Shown here: positions 37,136 to 45,552 of the stretch, one piece after another
Numbering within the stretch: position 1 is the stretch's first letter
Layout: the number at the start of each line of letters is the position of its first letter
Source: Microvirga splendida
Lineage (GTDB): Bacteria > Pseudomonadota > Alphaproteobacteria > Rhizobiales > Beijerinckiaceae
NCBI RefSeq assembly: GCF_016427565.1
Contig: NZ_JAELXT010000008.1
Coordinates: 1-64,000, forward strand
Direction of reading: 5' to 3'
DNA: 64,000 nt
Program-made: the position numbers and the translations under genes
Notes under the pieces: generated by a model
The model's database searches: none
What the model was told of the DNA's origin: nothing
What the model saw: only the letters and a program-made list of their open reading frames with translations

Positions 37136-38374
37136 TTAGAAGTCGCGCTGAACGCGCAGACGAGCTTCCCAGCGGTCGTCGTTGTCGAGGGCGATGCCGT
37201 CAACGTCGATGTTGGCGTAGATGGCCTCAACACCGATATCCAGGCCCGCAACCGGGGTCCAGAAGAGGTTGGCACCAGCGCGCCACTCGGTGAACTCGTC
37301 GAACAGCTCGCCGCCGTACTCGACGGTCGCATACGAACCGTGGATGTTCGAACGCAGGGTGGGCGTCCAGTAGTGACGCAGACCACCGGCAACCTGCCAG
37401 CCGCGGCCGGTCTCGACGTCGCCATCGACATCGACGTAAGCGTCGACGACGGGGAAGCCGCGAACGGTGCCGGAAGCGCCGACGCCGGTCACGTTCGAGC
37501 CGAAGCCGAGGTAGCCGAGAGCGCCGTCAGCGTACGCGGCAGCAATCCAGAGGGCATCGCCTGCACCGAGAGCCGGCAGGTTGAAGCCGGCCTGAATGCC
37601 GACGGCCCAGCCGAGTTCGCTGTCGAGGAAGTCGGCATCAACCACATCGAACGCGTTGGAGCGGGTCTGGTGGAGAGCACCGGAGAGCTGGACCGAACCC
37701 CAGGTGCCGGCGTACTTCACGTTACCGACGAGGTCGGGCCACTGCTGGCCAGCGACGACACCATCGATGTCCGTCAGACGGTTACCGGCGAAGGCGCCTT
37801 CTTCAAGCGAGATGCTGGCCGAGAAGCCGTTGCCGAAGGAGAAGGTGTAGGCCAGCAGGTTCACGTCCGGATAGTCGTAGAAGCGGATCGTGGTGATGTT
37901 GCCGGAGGGCAGGTCGCCGTTGGCGAAGAACGAGGTCGTGCGACCAGCGGTCAGGCCACCGAACTGGATGTAGGCCTGAGCGATGTTCGGCGAAGTGGCG
38001 TTCGAGACGCCGCCGAGCTGACCAGCGTACACGCCGGTGTTGCGGTCCATCTCCATGCGGACGTAAGCGCGGAGCAGGCCGTAAGCGGTGGCGGTGCGGG
38101 CGTCGAGAGCGACGCGGCCACGAGCGCGGAAGCCGATCGAGTTGTCTTCGCGGAACTGCGGCTCGAGGTACTGATACTCAGCGCGAACGCGGCCGGAGAC
38201 GCGCAGGCAGGTTTCAGTGCCCGGGATGTAGAAGAAGCCTGCGCCGTAGGTGGAGCAGACGCGGACGTATTCGACAGCAGCGGCCTTCCGGACGGGAAGA
38301 TCGGCAGCTTGAGCTCCGGCAACAGCCGCGAGACCCGCGACCGATCCGAGGAAGAGGCTCTTAACGAGCTTCAT
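37136..38374 (-). CDS. Major outer-membrane porin, Porin_2 family
   Basis: A 412-residue porin. The signal peptide is MKLVKSLFLGSVAGLAAVAGAQA, and the mature protein begins ADLPVRKAAAVEYVRVCS, the signature of alphaproteobacterial Omp2-type porins. A Cys pair (VCSTYGAGFFYIPGTETC) closes an N-terminal loop, and alternating beta-strand sequence runs to a C-terminal Phe (RVQRDF), as needed for outer-membrane assembly. It should form a trimeric general-diffusion channel. TTTGGAGG lies 7 bp before the ATG, a strong ribosome site fitting high expression. Confidence 0.93.
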   Translation of the reverse strand: MKLVKSLFLGSVAGLAAVAGAQAADLPVRKAAAVEYVRVCSTYGAGFFYIPGTETCLRVSGRVRAEYQYLEPQFREDNSIGFRARGRVALDARTATAYGLLRAYVRMEMDRNTGVYAGQLGGVSNATSPNIAQAYIQFGGLTAGRTTSFFANGDLPSGNITTIRFYDYPDVNLLAYTFSFGNGFSASISLEEGAFAGNRLTDIDGVVAGQQWPDLVGNVKYAGTWGSVQLSGALHQTRSNAFDVVDADFLDSELGWAVGIQAGFNLPALGAGDALWIAAAYADGALGYLGFGSNVTGVGASGTVRGFPVVDAYVDVDGDVETGRGWQVAGGLRHYWTPTLRSNIHGSYATVEYGGELFDEFTEWRAGANLFWTPVAGLDIGVEAIYANIDVDGIALDNDDRWEARLRVQRDF

Positions 38375-38825
38375 GGTTAAACCTCCAAAGTTTCGAGACC
38401 CTGGGGGGCCGGGTTTTTGTGCCTCGGTGACTTCATCGAAGCCCTAAACACGTCCCTTTTCCCCTAAGTATCCGGCGGTTCGCCATTATGGTCGAACCCA
38501 CCAGGATCACGACTGGGGTGCCCCCGTCGCTGGAGCCACATTATCCATCGCCGCCCCGCAAGCAACCGAATGAAGGCGCAAAATGGGCGGCAGGGGGGGC
38601 TTTTCAGGGGCATGTTGCACAAACGCAACGCTTGGGGCCGACTTCTTTACTTTTCGTTAAGACTTCAGCTCGTTTCTTCACAAATCCTTAAGAGACAAGG
38701 GTTTCGTCGAGGTTTCAAAGTCGCGTGATCGCCCGATGAGGCGCTCTCCCCAGCGGCAGGTCACCGGTTCGCGCTTGTGAATAACGCCACCCGCAGTGGC
38801 CAGCCCTCGACCCCGGCCCCAACAG
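38375..38825. other. Long upstream region of the porin gene
   Basis: About 450 bp with no supported gene, between porin start and the hppD terminator. It probably carries the porin promoter and a long 5' untranslated region. A G-rich run (38591-38598) and an AT-rich patch (38640-38700, with CTTTACTTTTCGTTAAG) are seen; no confident promoter could be assigned. Confidence 0.4.
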
Positions 38826-38852
38826 AAAAGAGGCCGGAACGGGTCCGGCCTC
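38826..38852 (-). terminator. Terminator after hppD
   Basis: On the minus strand GAGGCCGGA, loop CCCGT, TCCGGCCTC, then TTTTC, 26 bp past the hppD stop. Confidence 0.88.
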
Positions 38853-38877
38853 GGGTCGAATCGACGGGTCAGCGGCT

Positions 38878-39993
38878 TCAGGCGACCTTCGGGCCGATCA
38901 CCCCCCGGCGAATCTGATCCTCCTCGATCGATTCGAAGAGGGCCTTGAAGTTGCCTTCGCCGAAACCGTCATCGCCCTTGCGCTGGATGTACTCGAAGAA
39001 GATCGGTCCGATGGCCGTCTTGCCGAAGCGCTGAAGCAGCACCTTCGTGAAGCCGCCCTCGACCACGCCCTCCCCGTCGATGAGGATGCCGTTCTTCTTG
39101 AGACGGTCGAGAGGCTCCTCGTGCTTGGGAAGCCGCTTGTCGATGCGCGAATAATAGATCTCGTTCGGTGCCGGCATGAACTCGAGGCCTGCATCGATCA
39201 GCGATTCAATGGATTCGTAGAGGTCGTGAGAGCCGAGCGCCACGTGCTGGATGCCCTCGCCCTTATATTCCTGCAGATATTCCTCGATCTGCCCGGTCTC
39301 GCCCGCATCCTCGTTGATCGGAATACGGATCTTTCCGTCCGGGCTCGTCATGGCGCGGGAGTGAAGGCCCGTCAGCTTGCCCTCGATGTCGAAGTAGCGG
39401 ATCTGCCGGAAGTTGAAGAGACGCTCGTAGAAGCCGGCCCATTCGTTCAACCGTCCGCGATAGACGTTGTGGGTCAGGTGGTCGATGTAGTGGAGACCGA
39501 CGCCTCTCGGCTTGGGATCCTTCTCGTCGAGCCACTCGAAATCGACGTCATAGATCGAGCCCTTGGCTCCGTAGCGATCCACGAAATAGATATGCAGCCC
39601 GCCGATGCCTTCGATGGCCGGGATCTCCAGTTCGTTGGGTCCGACCTGCGTCTGCACCGGCTTGGCGCCCATGGACAGAGCCCGTTCATAGGCATACTTC
39701 GCGTCGGCGACGCGGAAGGCCATGGCCGGGGCGGACGGGCCGTGCTGGGCGGCAAACTGCTCGGCGAAGGAGCCCGGCTGCGCATTCACGATGAAGTTGA
39801 TGTCGCCCTGCCGGTAGAGCAGCACGTTCTTCGAACGGTGCTTGGCCACGACGCTGAAGCCCATGGTCTTGAAGAGACGGTCCAGAGCTTGCGGATCGGG
39901 GTGGCAGTACTCCACGAACTCGAAGCCGTCCGTCCCCATCGGGTTCTCTTCGGAAATGGCGGCCGGGGGCGCATCGTGCGGGAACGGTCCCAT
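38878..39993 (-). CDS. hppD: 4-hydroxyphenylpyruvate dioxygenase
   Basis: A 371-residue Fe(II) enzyme that turns 4-hydroxyphenylpyruvate into homogentisate in tyrosine degradation. The iron ligands are His in YIDHLTHNV, His in IQHVALGSHD and Glu in FFEYIQRKGDDGFGEGN. The C-terminal gate GEGNFKALFESIEEDQ is typical. ATG 39993 has GGAGAAAG upstream and gives the usual bacterial length; longer in-frame starts lack homology. It is the last gene of marR-maiA-hppD. Confidence 0.94.
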   Translation of the reverse strand: MGPFPHDAPPAAISEENPMGTDGFEFVEYCHPDPQALDRLFKTMGFSVVAKHRSKNVLLYRQGDINFIVNAQPGSFAEQFAAQHGPSAPAMAFRVADAKYAYERALSMGAKPVQTQVGPNELEIPAIEGIGGLHIYFVDRYGAKGSIYDVDFEWLDEKDPKPRGVGLHYIDHLTHNVYRGRLNEWAGFYERLFNFRQIRYFDIEGKLTGLHSRAMTSPDGKIRIPINEDAGETGQIEEYLQEYKGEGIQHVALGSHDLYESIESLIDAGLEFMPAPNEIYYSRIDKRLPKHEEPLDRLKKNGILIDGEGVVEGGFTKVLLQRFGKTAIGPIFFEYIQRKGDDGFGEGNFKALFESIEEDQIRRGVIGPKVA

Positions 39994-40078
39994 GGTCTTT
40001 CTCCTGTCATGCCTCCGGTGAGGGAAGCCTTTGCGTGTGAAACCAACGCATTCGCTCGTCGGCGGATGCAGTTCTTCG

Positions 40079-40705
40079 TCAGGCCGCGTCGGGCTGGTTG
40101 GCCGGGGCGGCATCCTGAAAAGCCTTGAGGTCGGCACAAGCCGCATCCACCGCGACGATCTTCGGATAGGCATCGAGCGGGACGTTGAAACGCCGGGCAT
40201 TGAAGACCTGCGGCACGAGATAGACATCGGCCATCGTGACCTTGGACCCGAAGGCGTAAGGTCCTGGGCCGAGCATCGACTCGATGGCCTCGAAGCCCTC
40301 GCGCACCCAATGGGCATACCACTCGTCCGCCGCGGCCTGATCGTGCCCGAGGCGGTTCTTGAGGTAGGCCAGCGTTCCTGAATTGTTGAGCGGGTGGATA
40401 TCGCAGGCGATCAGGCTGGCGATGGCCCGGACCGTGGCCCGGTTGAGGGCGCCCATCGGCAGAAGCGGCGGATCCGGATAAGCCTCGTCGAGATATTCGA
40501 GAATGGCGGGCGACTGAGTCAGGGGCGTGCCGCCGATGTCCAGTGAAGGCACGCGCATCTGGGGATTGAGCGCCTTGTATCCCGCCTCGCGCTGCTCCCC
40601 CTTCACAAGGTTCACGGGCAGGGATTCGTAGGAGACGCCCTTGAGGTTGAGCGCGATCCTGACGCGGTAGGCGGCGGATGAACGGAAATACGTGTAGAGC
40701 TTCAC
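40079..40705 (-). CDS. maiA: Maleylacetoacetate isomerase (zeta-class GST)
   Basis: A 208-residue enzyme that uses glutathione to convert maleylacetoacetate to fumarylacetoacetate. The active-site motif RSSAAYRVRIALNLKGV (residues 8-24) holds the SSxxxR pattern of zeta GSTs. SLDIGGTPLTQSPAILEYLDE is the glutathione-binding part of the thioredoxin-like domain, followed by an all-helical C-terminal domain. The start is GTG at 40705, overlapping the stop of the MarR gene (GTGA), so translation is coupled. Confidence 0.92.
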   Translation of the reverse strand: MKLYTYFRSSAAYRVRIALNLKGVSYESLPVNLVKGEQREAGYKALNPQMRVPSLDIGGTPLTQSPAILEYLDEAYPDPPLLPMGALNRATVRAIASLIACDIHPLNNSGTLAYLKNRLGHDQAAADEWYAHWVREGFEAIESMLGPGPYAFGSKVTMADVYLVPQVFNARRFNVPLDAYPKIVAVDAACADLKAFQDAAPANQPDAA

Positions 40706-41205
40706 GCCTCGTCCCCCTCTGCCTCAACTGGTGCCAGCAGTCGCGCCTGTCGGGTGAGCTTGTCGATCAAGGCGGAAAGCGTCTTCTGCTCCTGAGCGGT
40801 CAGCACCGACAGCAGGCGCTCGCCGACCGCGAGGGCTTCCGGAGCCACCGCTTCGTAGATCGCCCGTCCCTCCGGCGTCAGGGCGAGCCATTCCTCGCGG
40901 CGATCATCCAGGTTCGGGCGGCGCTTGACGAGCCCGCGCTTCTCAAGTGCCGAAACCGCCCGCGACACGGTCGATTTGTGCATGACGCCATCGGGCGCCA
41001 TGTCCCTGGCCGTCCGGCATTCATACTGGCCGAGGGTCACGATCACGCGCCATGCCGGGATCGAGAGACCGAACCGCTCGGCATAGATCTGGGCGAGCGC
41101 GCTCGACGTCAGCCCGGCCAGCACATTGAGCCGGTAAGGCAGAAACTCCTCCAGAACCACCAAGGGTTCGGGGGCCGGCTTCCTCGCTGCAGATCCGCTC
41201 GCCAT
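40702..41205 (-). CDS. MarR-family transcriptional regulator of the tyrosine-degradation genes
   Basis: A winged-helix regulator of about 167 residues. LTSSALAQIYAERFGLSIPAWRVIVTLGQ, DGVMHKSTVSRAVSALEKRGLVKR (recognition helix) and DDRREEWLALTPEGRAIYE (wing) are clear. ATG 41205 is used; ATG 41211 and 41259 are alternatives. Overlap with maiA suggests it controls the operon, as HmgR-type regulators do in Pseudomonas (they are IclR-family there, so the analogy is functional only). An inverted repeat 42-55 bp upstream is a likely site of autoregulation. Confidence 0.87.
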   Translation of the reverse strand: MASGSAARKPAPEPLVVLEEFLPYRLNVLAGLTSSALAQIYAERFGLSIPAWRVIVTLGQYECRTARDMAPDGVMHKSTVSRAVSALEKRGLVKRRPNLDDRREEWLALTPEGRAIYEAVAPEALAVGERLLSVLTAQEQKTLSALIDKLTRQARLLAPVEAEGDEA

Positions 41206-41246
41206 AACCATTCCGTTCGTTGCTGCCGCAACCAATACCAAGAACC

Positions 41247-41260
41247 GTTGCATGAGCAAC
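41247..41260. promoter_or_regulatory. Likely MarR operator upstream of marR-maiA-hppD
   Basis: GTTGC-ATGA-GCAAC, inside CCGTTGCATGAGCAACTAG, a 14-bp palindrome 42 bp before the regulator start. Many MarR operators are 16-20 bp palindromes with TTGC/GCAA arms. TTGACG lies just upstream on the minus strand (41286-41281), so the palindrome would cover the promoter region. Confidence 0.5.
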
Positions 41261-41324
41261 TAGATTTATATGCCGCAACGTCAATATTCGTGTCGGGCTT
41301 TTCCCAACAGCAGGTCCAGAAGCA

Positions 41325-41359
41325 AAACAGCGCGTCCGGCAAAACCGGACGCGCTGTTT
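41325..41359. terminator. Strong hairpin terminator after the TRAP binding-protein gene
   Basis: A perfect 15-bp stem, AAACAGCGCGTCCGG and CCGGACGCGCTGTTT, loop CAAAA. On the minus strand it ends CTGTTTTGC, 66 bp after the stop at 41425. It separates that gene from marR-maiA-hppD. Confidence 0.88.
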
Positions 41360-41424
41360 GATCACTCGCACAATTCAGAAGCGGCTTGCTAACGGCTTTC
41401 AGCAGCCTGCTTCAGCCCCAAGGC

Positions 41425-42522
41425 TTACACCCGGCCGCGGGTGCGGATCATGAAGGTGTCGAAGGCGTATTCGTTGAGCTGCCACCAGGGCAGGACCTCG
41501 CTGCGATAGGCCACCATCGAATCGTAGACCTTCTTGAAGTTCGCATCCTTGGCGGAGAGCTCCGCATAGAGCTCGTTGGCCGCTTTCAGCGAGGCCTCCA
41601 TGATGGCCGGGGAGAAGGTGCGCAGCTCCGCGCCGGCGCCGACCATGCGGCGCAGGGCCTGACCGTTCACCGCGTCGTACTTGGCCAGCATCCAGTTGTT
41701 CGCAGCCTCGCAGGCATTGGACATGATGGCCTGGTAATGCTTTGGCAGCTCGTTCCACTTCTGCTGGTTGACGACGAGGTGCAGCATGGCGCCGCCCTCC
41801 CACCAGCCGGGAGCGTAGTAGTATTTGGCCACTTTCAGGAACCCGAGCTTCTCATCGTCATAGGGGCCGACGAACTCGGCCGCATCGAGGGTGCCGCGCT
41901 CCAGGGCCGGGTAGACATCGCCGGGCGCGATCTGCTGCGGCACGACGCCGAGCTTGGCCAGCACCATGCCGCCGAGGCCTCCGATGCGGAACTTGAGGCC
42001 GCTCAGGTCCTCGACCGTGTTGATCTCCTTGCGGAAGAAGCCGCCCATCTGGGCGCCGGAGTTGCCGCAGACCAGGGAGGTGCAGTTGTACTTGGCCAAG
42101 ACGTCGTTGATGATCTCCTTGCCGCCGGCAAAGTGCCACCAGGAGTGGAGCTGGCGGGCATTGAGGCTGAAGGGCAGGCCCGTGCCCATGCCGAGCGCCG
42201 GTTCCTTGCCGACCCAGTAATAGGTCGGCGTGTGAGCGCATTCCACCGAGCCGTTCTGCACCGCGTCCATGGCCTGGAGACCGCCGACGATCTCGCCCGG
42301 CGCGAAGACCTGGATCTGGAATTTTCCGTCGGTGGCGTCCGCCATGTACTTGGCGAAGGTCTGGGCGGTGCCGAAGATGGTGTCGAGGGATTTCGGGAAG
42401 CTCGAGGTCAGGCGCCAGCGGACTTCCGGCATGCTTTGGGCGATCGCGGGAGCCGCCACCGTGCCGGCCGCAGCGGCGAGGCCGGCACCCTTCAGAAAGT
42501 TTCTTCTCTTCATCGTCGTCAT
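41425..42522 (-). CDS. TRAP-type periplasmic binding protein, TakP-like (2-oxoacids)
   Basis: A 365-residue protein with a twin-arginine leader (MTTMKRRNFLKGAGLAAAAG), so it is probably exported folded through Tat. ATG 42522 follows GGGGA by 8 bp. The DctP fold shows VRWRLTSSFPKSLDTIFGTA at the mature start, LKFRIGGLGGMVLAKLG, and AAEFVGPYDDEKLGF near residue 220. Order and wording are closest, from memory, to TakP of Rhodobacter, which binds 2-oxoacids with Na+. No DctQ/DctM membrane genes are next to it, so partners must be elsewhere. It lies head to head with the fumarylacetoacetase gene (64 bp). Confidence 0.85.
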   Translation of the reverse strand: MTTMKRRNFLKGAGLAAAAGTVAAPAIAQSMPEVRWRLTSSFPKSLDTIFGTAQTFAKYMADATDGKFQIQVFAPGEIVGGLQAMDAVQNGSVECAHTPTYYWVGKEPALGMGTGLPFSLNARQLHSWWHFAGGKEIINDVLAKYNCTSLVCGNSGAQMGGFFRKEINTVEDLSGLKFRIGGLGGMVLAKLGVVPQQIAPGDVYPALERGTLDAAEFVGPYDDEKLGFLKVAKYYYAPGWWEGGAMLHLVVNQQKWNELPKHYQAIMSNACEAANNWMLAKYDAVNGQALRRMVGAGAELRTFSPAIMEASLKAANELYAELSAKDANFKKVYDSMVAYRSEVLPWWQLNEYAFDTFMIRTRGRV

Positions 42523-42586
42523 TGGCGTTTCCCCGGAAAGCAATTCGTTGCAAGCTGAGTGGACCATAACAACCCGGTCGGTGGCA

Positions 42587-43606
42587 ATGAAGCTTTCTTC
42601 CCTGAATCAAGGCCGTGATGGCCGCCTCGTCGTCGTCTCGAAGGACCTGACCCACGCGACGGATGCATTTTTCATTGTCCCCACGCTCCAGCAAGCCCTG
42701 GACGATTGGGAAAAAGTCGAACCCCGCCTGCGCGACCTCGCCGAGCAGCTCGAGCACGGCTCCGTCCCGGCCTTCCGCTTTCACGAGCACGACTGCGCCT
42801 CCCCCCTGCCCCGCGCCTACCAATGGGCCGACGGCTCGGCCTACGTGAACCACGTGGAGCTGGTGCGCAAAGCCAGGGGCGCCGAGATGCCGGCCTCGTT
42901 CTGGACCGACCCGCTCATGTACCAGGGCGGCTCCGATTCCTTCCTCGGCCCGCGCGACCCGATTCTGGCCGCCGACGAGGCTCACGGCATCGACTTCGAG
43001 GCCGAGGTCGCGGTGATCACCGGCGACGTTCCCATGGGGGCCACCCGCGAGGAGGCTGCCGCCGCCATCAAGCTCGTCGTCCTCGTCAACGACGTGTCCC
43101 TGCGCAACCTGATCCCGGGGGAGCTCGCCAAGGGCTTCGGCTTCTTCCAGGCCAAGCCCTCCTCGGCCCTGTCGCCGGTGGCGGTCACGCCGGACGAACT
43201 GGGCGAGGCCTGGGACGGCGGCAAGCTGCACCTACCCCTGCTCTCCAGCCTCAACGGCAAGCCCTTCGGCCGGCCCAATGCGGGCGTGGACATGACCTTC
43301 GATTTACCGACCCTGATCGCGCACGCGGCCAAGACCCGGCCGCTCGGCGCCGGCACGGTGATCGGCTCCGGCACGGTCTCGAACAAGGACGAGAGCGGCG
43401 GACCGGGCAAGCCCATCGATCAAGGAGGCCTCGGCTATTCCTGCCTGGCGGAGCTGCGCACGGTGGAGACGATCGTGCAGGGCGAGGCCCGGACGCCGTT
43501 CATGCGCTTCGGCGACACGATTCGCATCGAGATGAAGGACAAGGCGGGCCACTCGATCTTCGGAGCCATCGAGCAGGAGGTCCAGGCCTACCGCAAGGAG
43601 GCGTGA
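42587..43606 (+). CDS. Fumarylacetoacetase (FAA hydrolase family)
   Basis: A 339-residue enzyme with an N-terminal FAA_hydrolase_N_2 region (about 1-75) and a C-terminal FAA domain. Metal-site residues are seen in GIDFEAEVAVITGD (near residue 145) and VLVNDVSLRNLIPGELAKG (near 167); FQAKPSSALSPV and GYSCLAELRTVETI are typical. It would cleave fumarylacetoacetate to fumarate and acetoacetate, the last step of the homogentisate pathway that hppD and maiA serve. Other FAA hydrolases act on different 2-oxo diacids, so the pathway neighbours are the main support. The stop overlaps the next start (TGATG). Confidence 0.88.
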   Translation: MKLSSLNQGRDGRLVVVSKDLTHATDAFFIVPTLQQALDDWEKVEPRLRDLAEQLEHGSVPAFRFHEHDCASPLPRAYQWADGSAYVNHVELVRKARGAEMPASFWTDPLMYQGGSDSFLGPRDPILAADEAHGIDFEAEVAVITGDVPMGATREEAAAAIKLVVLVNDVSLRNLIPGELAKGFGFFQAKPSSALSPVAVTPDELGEAWDGGKLHLPLLSSLNGKPFGRPNAGVDMTFDLPTLIAHAAKTRPLGAGTVIGSGTVSNKDESGGPGKPIDQGGLGYSCLAELRTVETIVQGEARTPFMRFGDTIRIEMKDKAGHSIFGAIEQEVQAYRKEA

Positions 43607-43959
43607 TGCTGCGCCTGGACCATGTTCAGCTCGCCATTCCCGCCGGCGCGGAGGAGCTGTGCCGGCCCTTCTATGCCGGCATGCTCGGCATGAGGGAGGT
43701 GCCGAAGCCCGCGGCGCTTGCCGGACGCGGCGGGCTCTGGCTGGAGAGCGGGTCCGTTCGCATCCATCTCGGTGTCGAAGAGAATTTCCGCCCGGCCCGC
43801 AAGGCACACCCGGCCATTGCCGTCGCGGATCTCGATGCGCTGGCGCGGCTCCTGTCCGAGGCCGGTCACGAGCCGGCTTGGGACGATGCCATCCCGGATC
43901 TCCGGCGGTTCTACGTCGAGGATCCGGTCGGCAACCGGATCGAGTTCATGGAGGGCTGA
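43606..43959 (+). CDS. VOC-family (glyoxalase/bleomycin-resistance fold) protein
   Basis: A 117-residue single VOC unit with two beta-alpha-beta-beta-beta halves: LRLDHVQLAIPAGAEELCRPFY at the start and RFYVEDPVGNRIEFMEG at the end. Likely metal residues are His6 and Glu115. It is translationally coupled to the fumarylacetoacetase gene, which hints at a role in the same pathway; no specific reaction is known. Confidence 0.82.
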   Translation: MLRLDHVQLAIPAGAEELCRPFYAGMLGMREVPKPAALAGRGGLWLESGSVRIHLGVEENFRPARKAHPAIAVADLDALARLLSEAGHEPAWDDAIPDLRRFYVEDPVGNRIEFMEG

Positions 43960-43971
43960 CGGCCCCAACGA

Positions 43972-44002
43972 AAAAGGCCGCCGGAAACTCCGGCGGCCTT
44001 TT
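43972..44002. terminator. Bidirectional terminator between the VOC and DUF4142 genes
   Basis: A perfect 14-bp stem, AAAAGGCCGCCGGA and TCCGGCGGCCTTTT, loop AAC, between convergent genes (43959 and 44020). Confidence 0.92.
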
Positions 44003-44019
44003 CGATAGGCATCGGCGGT

Positions 44020-44550
44020 TTACATGACGCGGGCGCCGCCACCGGCAATGCCCTGCGCGTGCTGCAGATGCATCTGCAGGGTCGGCAGGGTCTGGCGGGC
44101 GAAGGCTGCCAGCGGAGGAACGTCGCCGTTCGAGCCATAGGACGAGAACAGGGCGACGGATTCCTGATGCGCCATGACCTGGGCGCCCATATAGGCCGAG
44201 TCGAAATCGGAGGCCGTCTGGAGAGAGGCCACCATCGCCTGATGGCGCGGGATCATGGTGGGAGCCGGCATCGGCAGGCCGGAGCGGCGCAGAACGGCCA
44301 TCATCCGGCGGGTCGCCAGGTTGTGATCGCGGATCATCTGACGGGCGAAGCGGCGGACCTCGGGACTGCGCGCGCGCTGCAGGGCCAGCCGGCTCGACTC
44401 GATCTCGAGGAGATTGGACGAGACCGCCGCCGGAACGAAGACCGATGCGGTGGTGACGGCCATCGGGGCTGGAGCCGACGCCATCGGCGTCATGCAGCCG
44501 GCAACGCCAAGTGCCATCGCACCGGCGACAAGAGCGATCTTGAGATTCAT
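44020..44550 (-). CDS. DUF4142 lipoprotein (ferritin-like helical fold)
   Basis: A 176-residue protein. A lipoprotein signal (MNLKIALVAGAMALGVAGC) ends in the lipobox VAGC, lipidated Cys19. DUF4142 covers about residues 40-165: NLLEIESSRLALQRARSPEVRRFARQMIRDHN is the characteristic pair of helices, and HQAMVASLQTASDFDSAYMGAQVMAHQESVALF the second half. The family is common in envelope-stress loci of rhizobia; function unknown. AAGGGAA lies upstream of ATG 44550. Confidence 0.87.
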   Translation of the reverse strand: MNLKIALVAGAMALGVAGCMTPMASAPAPMAVTTASVFVPAAVSSNLLEIESSRLALQRARSPEVRRFARQMIRDHNLATRRMMAVLRRSGLPMPAPTMIPRHQAMVASLQTASDFDSAYMGAQVMAHQESVALFSSYGSNGDVPPLAAFARQTLPTLQMHLQHAQGIAGGGARVM

Positions 44551-44735
44551 TGCGGGAGTTCCCTTCCTGCGCCCGGTCCGAACGGTCGAGCTGACGGCTC
44601 TCCAACCATGGAACACCCCTGCAGGTTCCGGCCGGCTGCCTGAATTCCTAACCGACAGGTGAACGCGGCCCGCGGAACTCTTGGAAATGCCCTGTCTTTT
44701 CCTGGTGCACATCCTCAAGCACAGGGAGAATACAC

Positions 44736-45488
44736 ATGAATCTCGGCAGCATCATCGACGGCCTGATGCGCAGTCAGGGCTCCCACAAGGGCCACCGGCC
44801 GCAGCAGGGCGGCCTCGGCGGCATGCTCGGCGGCTCCGGCGGGTTCGGCTCGCAGATCCCGGGCGGCATGGGCGGCCTTGCGGCAGGAAGCCTCCTGTCC
44901 CTGATCCTCGGCTCCCGCGGCGGACGCTCCGCCGGCGGCTCCCTGATGAAGGCCGGCGGCCTTGCGGTGCTCGCGAGCGTCGCCTTCAAAGCCTATCAGG
45001 ACTGGCAGGCCAACCAGGCCCCCGGCGCCGGGCAGCCCGGAAGCGTGCCCGCGCAGCCGCCGGCCGGCAGCGGGTTCCGCCTCGAGGAGGAGAAGGACAA
45101 GAACGGCCACGAGATGGGCCTCGCCCTCGTGCAGGCCATGATCTCGGCGGCGAAGTCCGACGGGCATCTCGACGGAGAGGAAAGCACCCGCATCCAGGAG
45201 CAGATCCAGCAGCTCGGCCTCGGCAACGAGGAGAAGGGTTTCCTGCTCGACATGATGGCCAAGCCCGCCGATGCCGCCGCCATCGCCCGCCTGCCCAAGA
45301 GCAAGGAGCAAGCCGCCGAGCTCTACGTGGCCTCGCGGGTCGCCATCGGCGACGCGGACACCCCGGAGGAGAAGGCCTATCTCGACCGCCTCGTGGCGCT
45401 TCTCGACCTTCCGCCCGCTCTGGTCACCCATCTCGATGCGCAGATCGGCGCCGTCCGCCAGACGGTTGCCGGCGGCACGGGAGCCTGA
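44736..45488 (+). CDS. DUF533 (TerB-like) membrane-associated protein
   Basis: A 250-residue protein. Residues 15-75 are very Gly-rich ([20 protein letters not shown]), then one hydrophobic stretch ([15 protein letters not shown], near 72-87). The C-terminal domain (about 118-235; [20 protein letters not shown], then [31 protein letters not shown]) is the acidic all-helical TerB/DUF533 fold. GGGAGA lies 8 bp before ATG 44736. Function unknown; tellurite resistance is not implied. Confidence 0.86.
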   Translation: MNLGSIIDGLMRSQGSHKGHRPQQGGLGGMLGGSGGFGSQIPGGMGGLAAGSLLSLILGSRGGRSAGGSLMKAGGLAVLASVAFKAYQDWQANQAPGAGQPGSVPAQPPAGSGFRLEEEKDKNGHEMGLALVQAMISAAKSDGHLDGEESTRIQEQIQQLGLGNEEKGFLLDMMAKPADAAAIARLPKSKEQAAELYVASRVAIGDADTPEEKAYLDRLVALLDLPPALVTHLDAQIGAVRQTVAGGTGA

Positions 45489-45497
45489 CCCCGCCAG

Positions 45498-45526
45498 GAG
45501 GCTCCATGGGACAGCCATGGAGCCTC
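45498..45526 (+). promoter_or_regulatory. Strong hairpin between DUF533 and dodecin genes
   Basis: A perfect 12-bp stem (GAGGCTCCATGG and CCATGGAGCCTC, loop GACAG) ten bases after the DUF533 stop and 27 bp before the dodecin ATG. No T run follows. It could limit read-through, mark an mRNA end or affect access to the dodecin ribosome site (GGAG at 45543). Confidence 0.55.
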
Positions 45527-45552
45527 GCCTCTCCAGCACAACGGAGTCCTTC

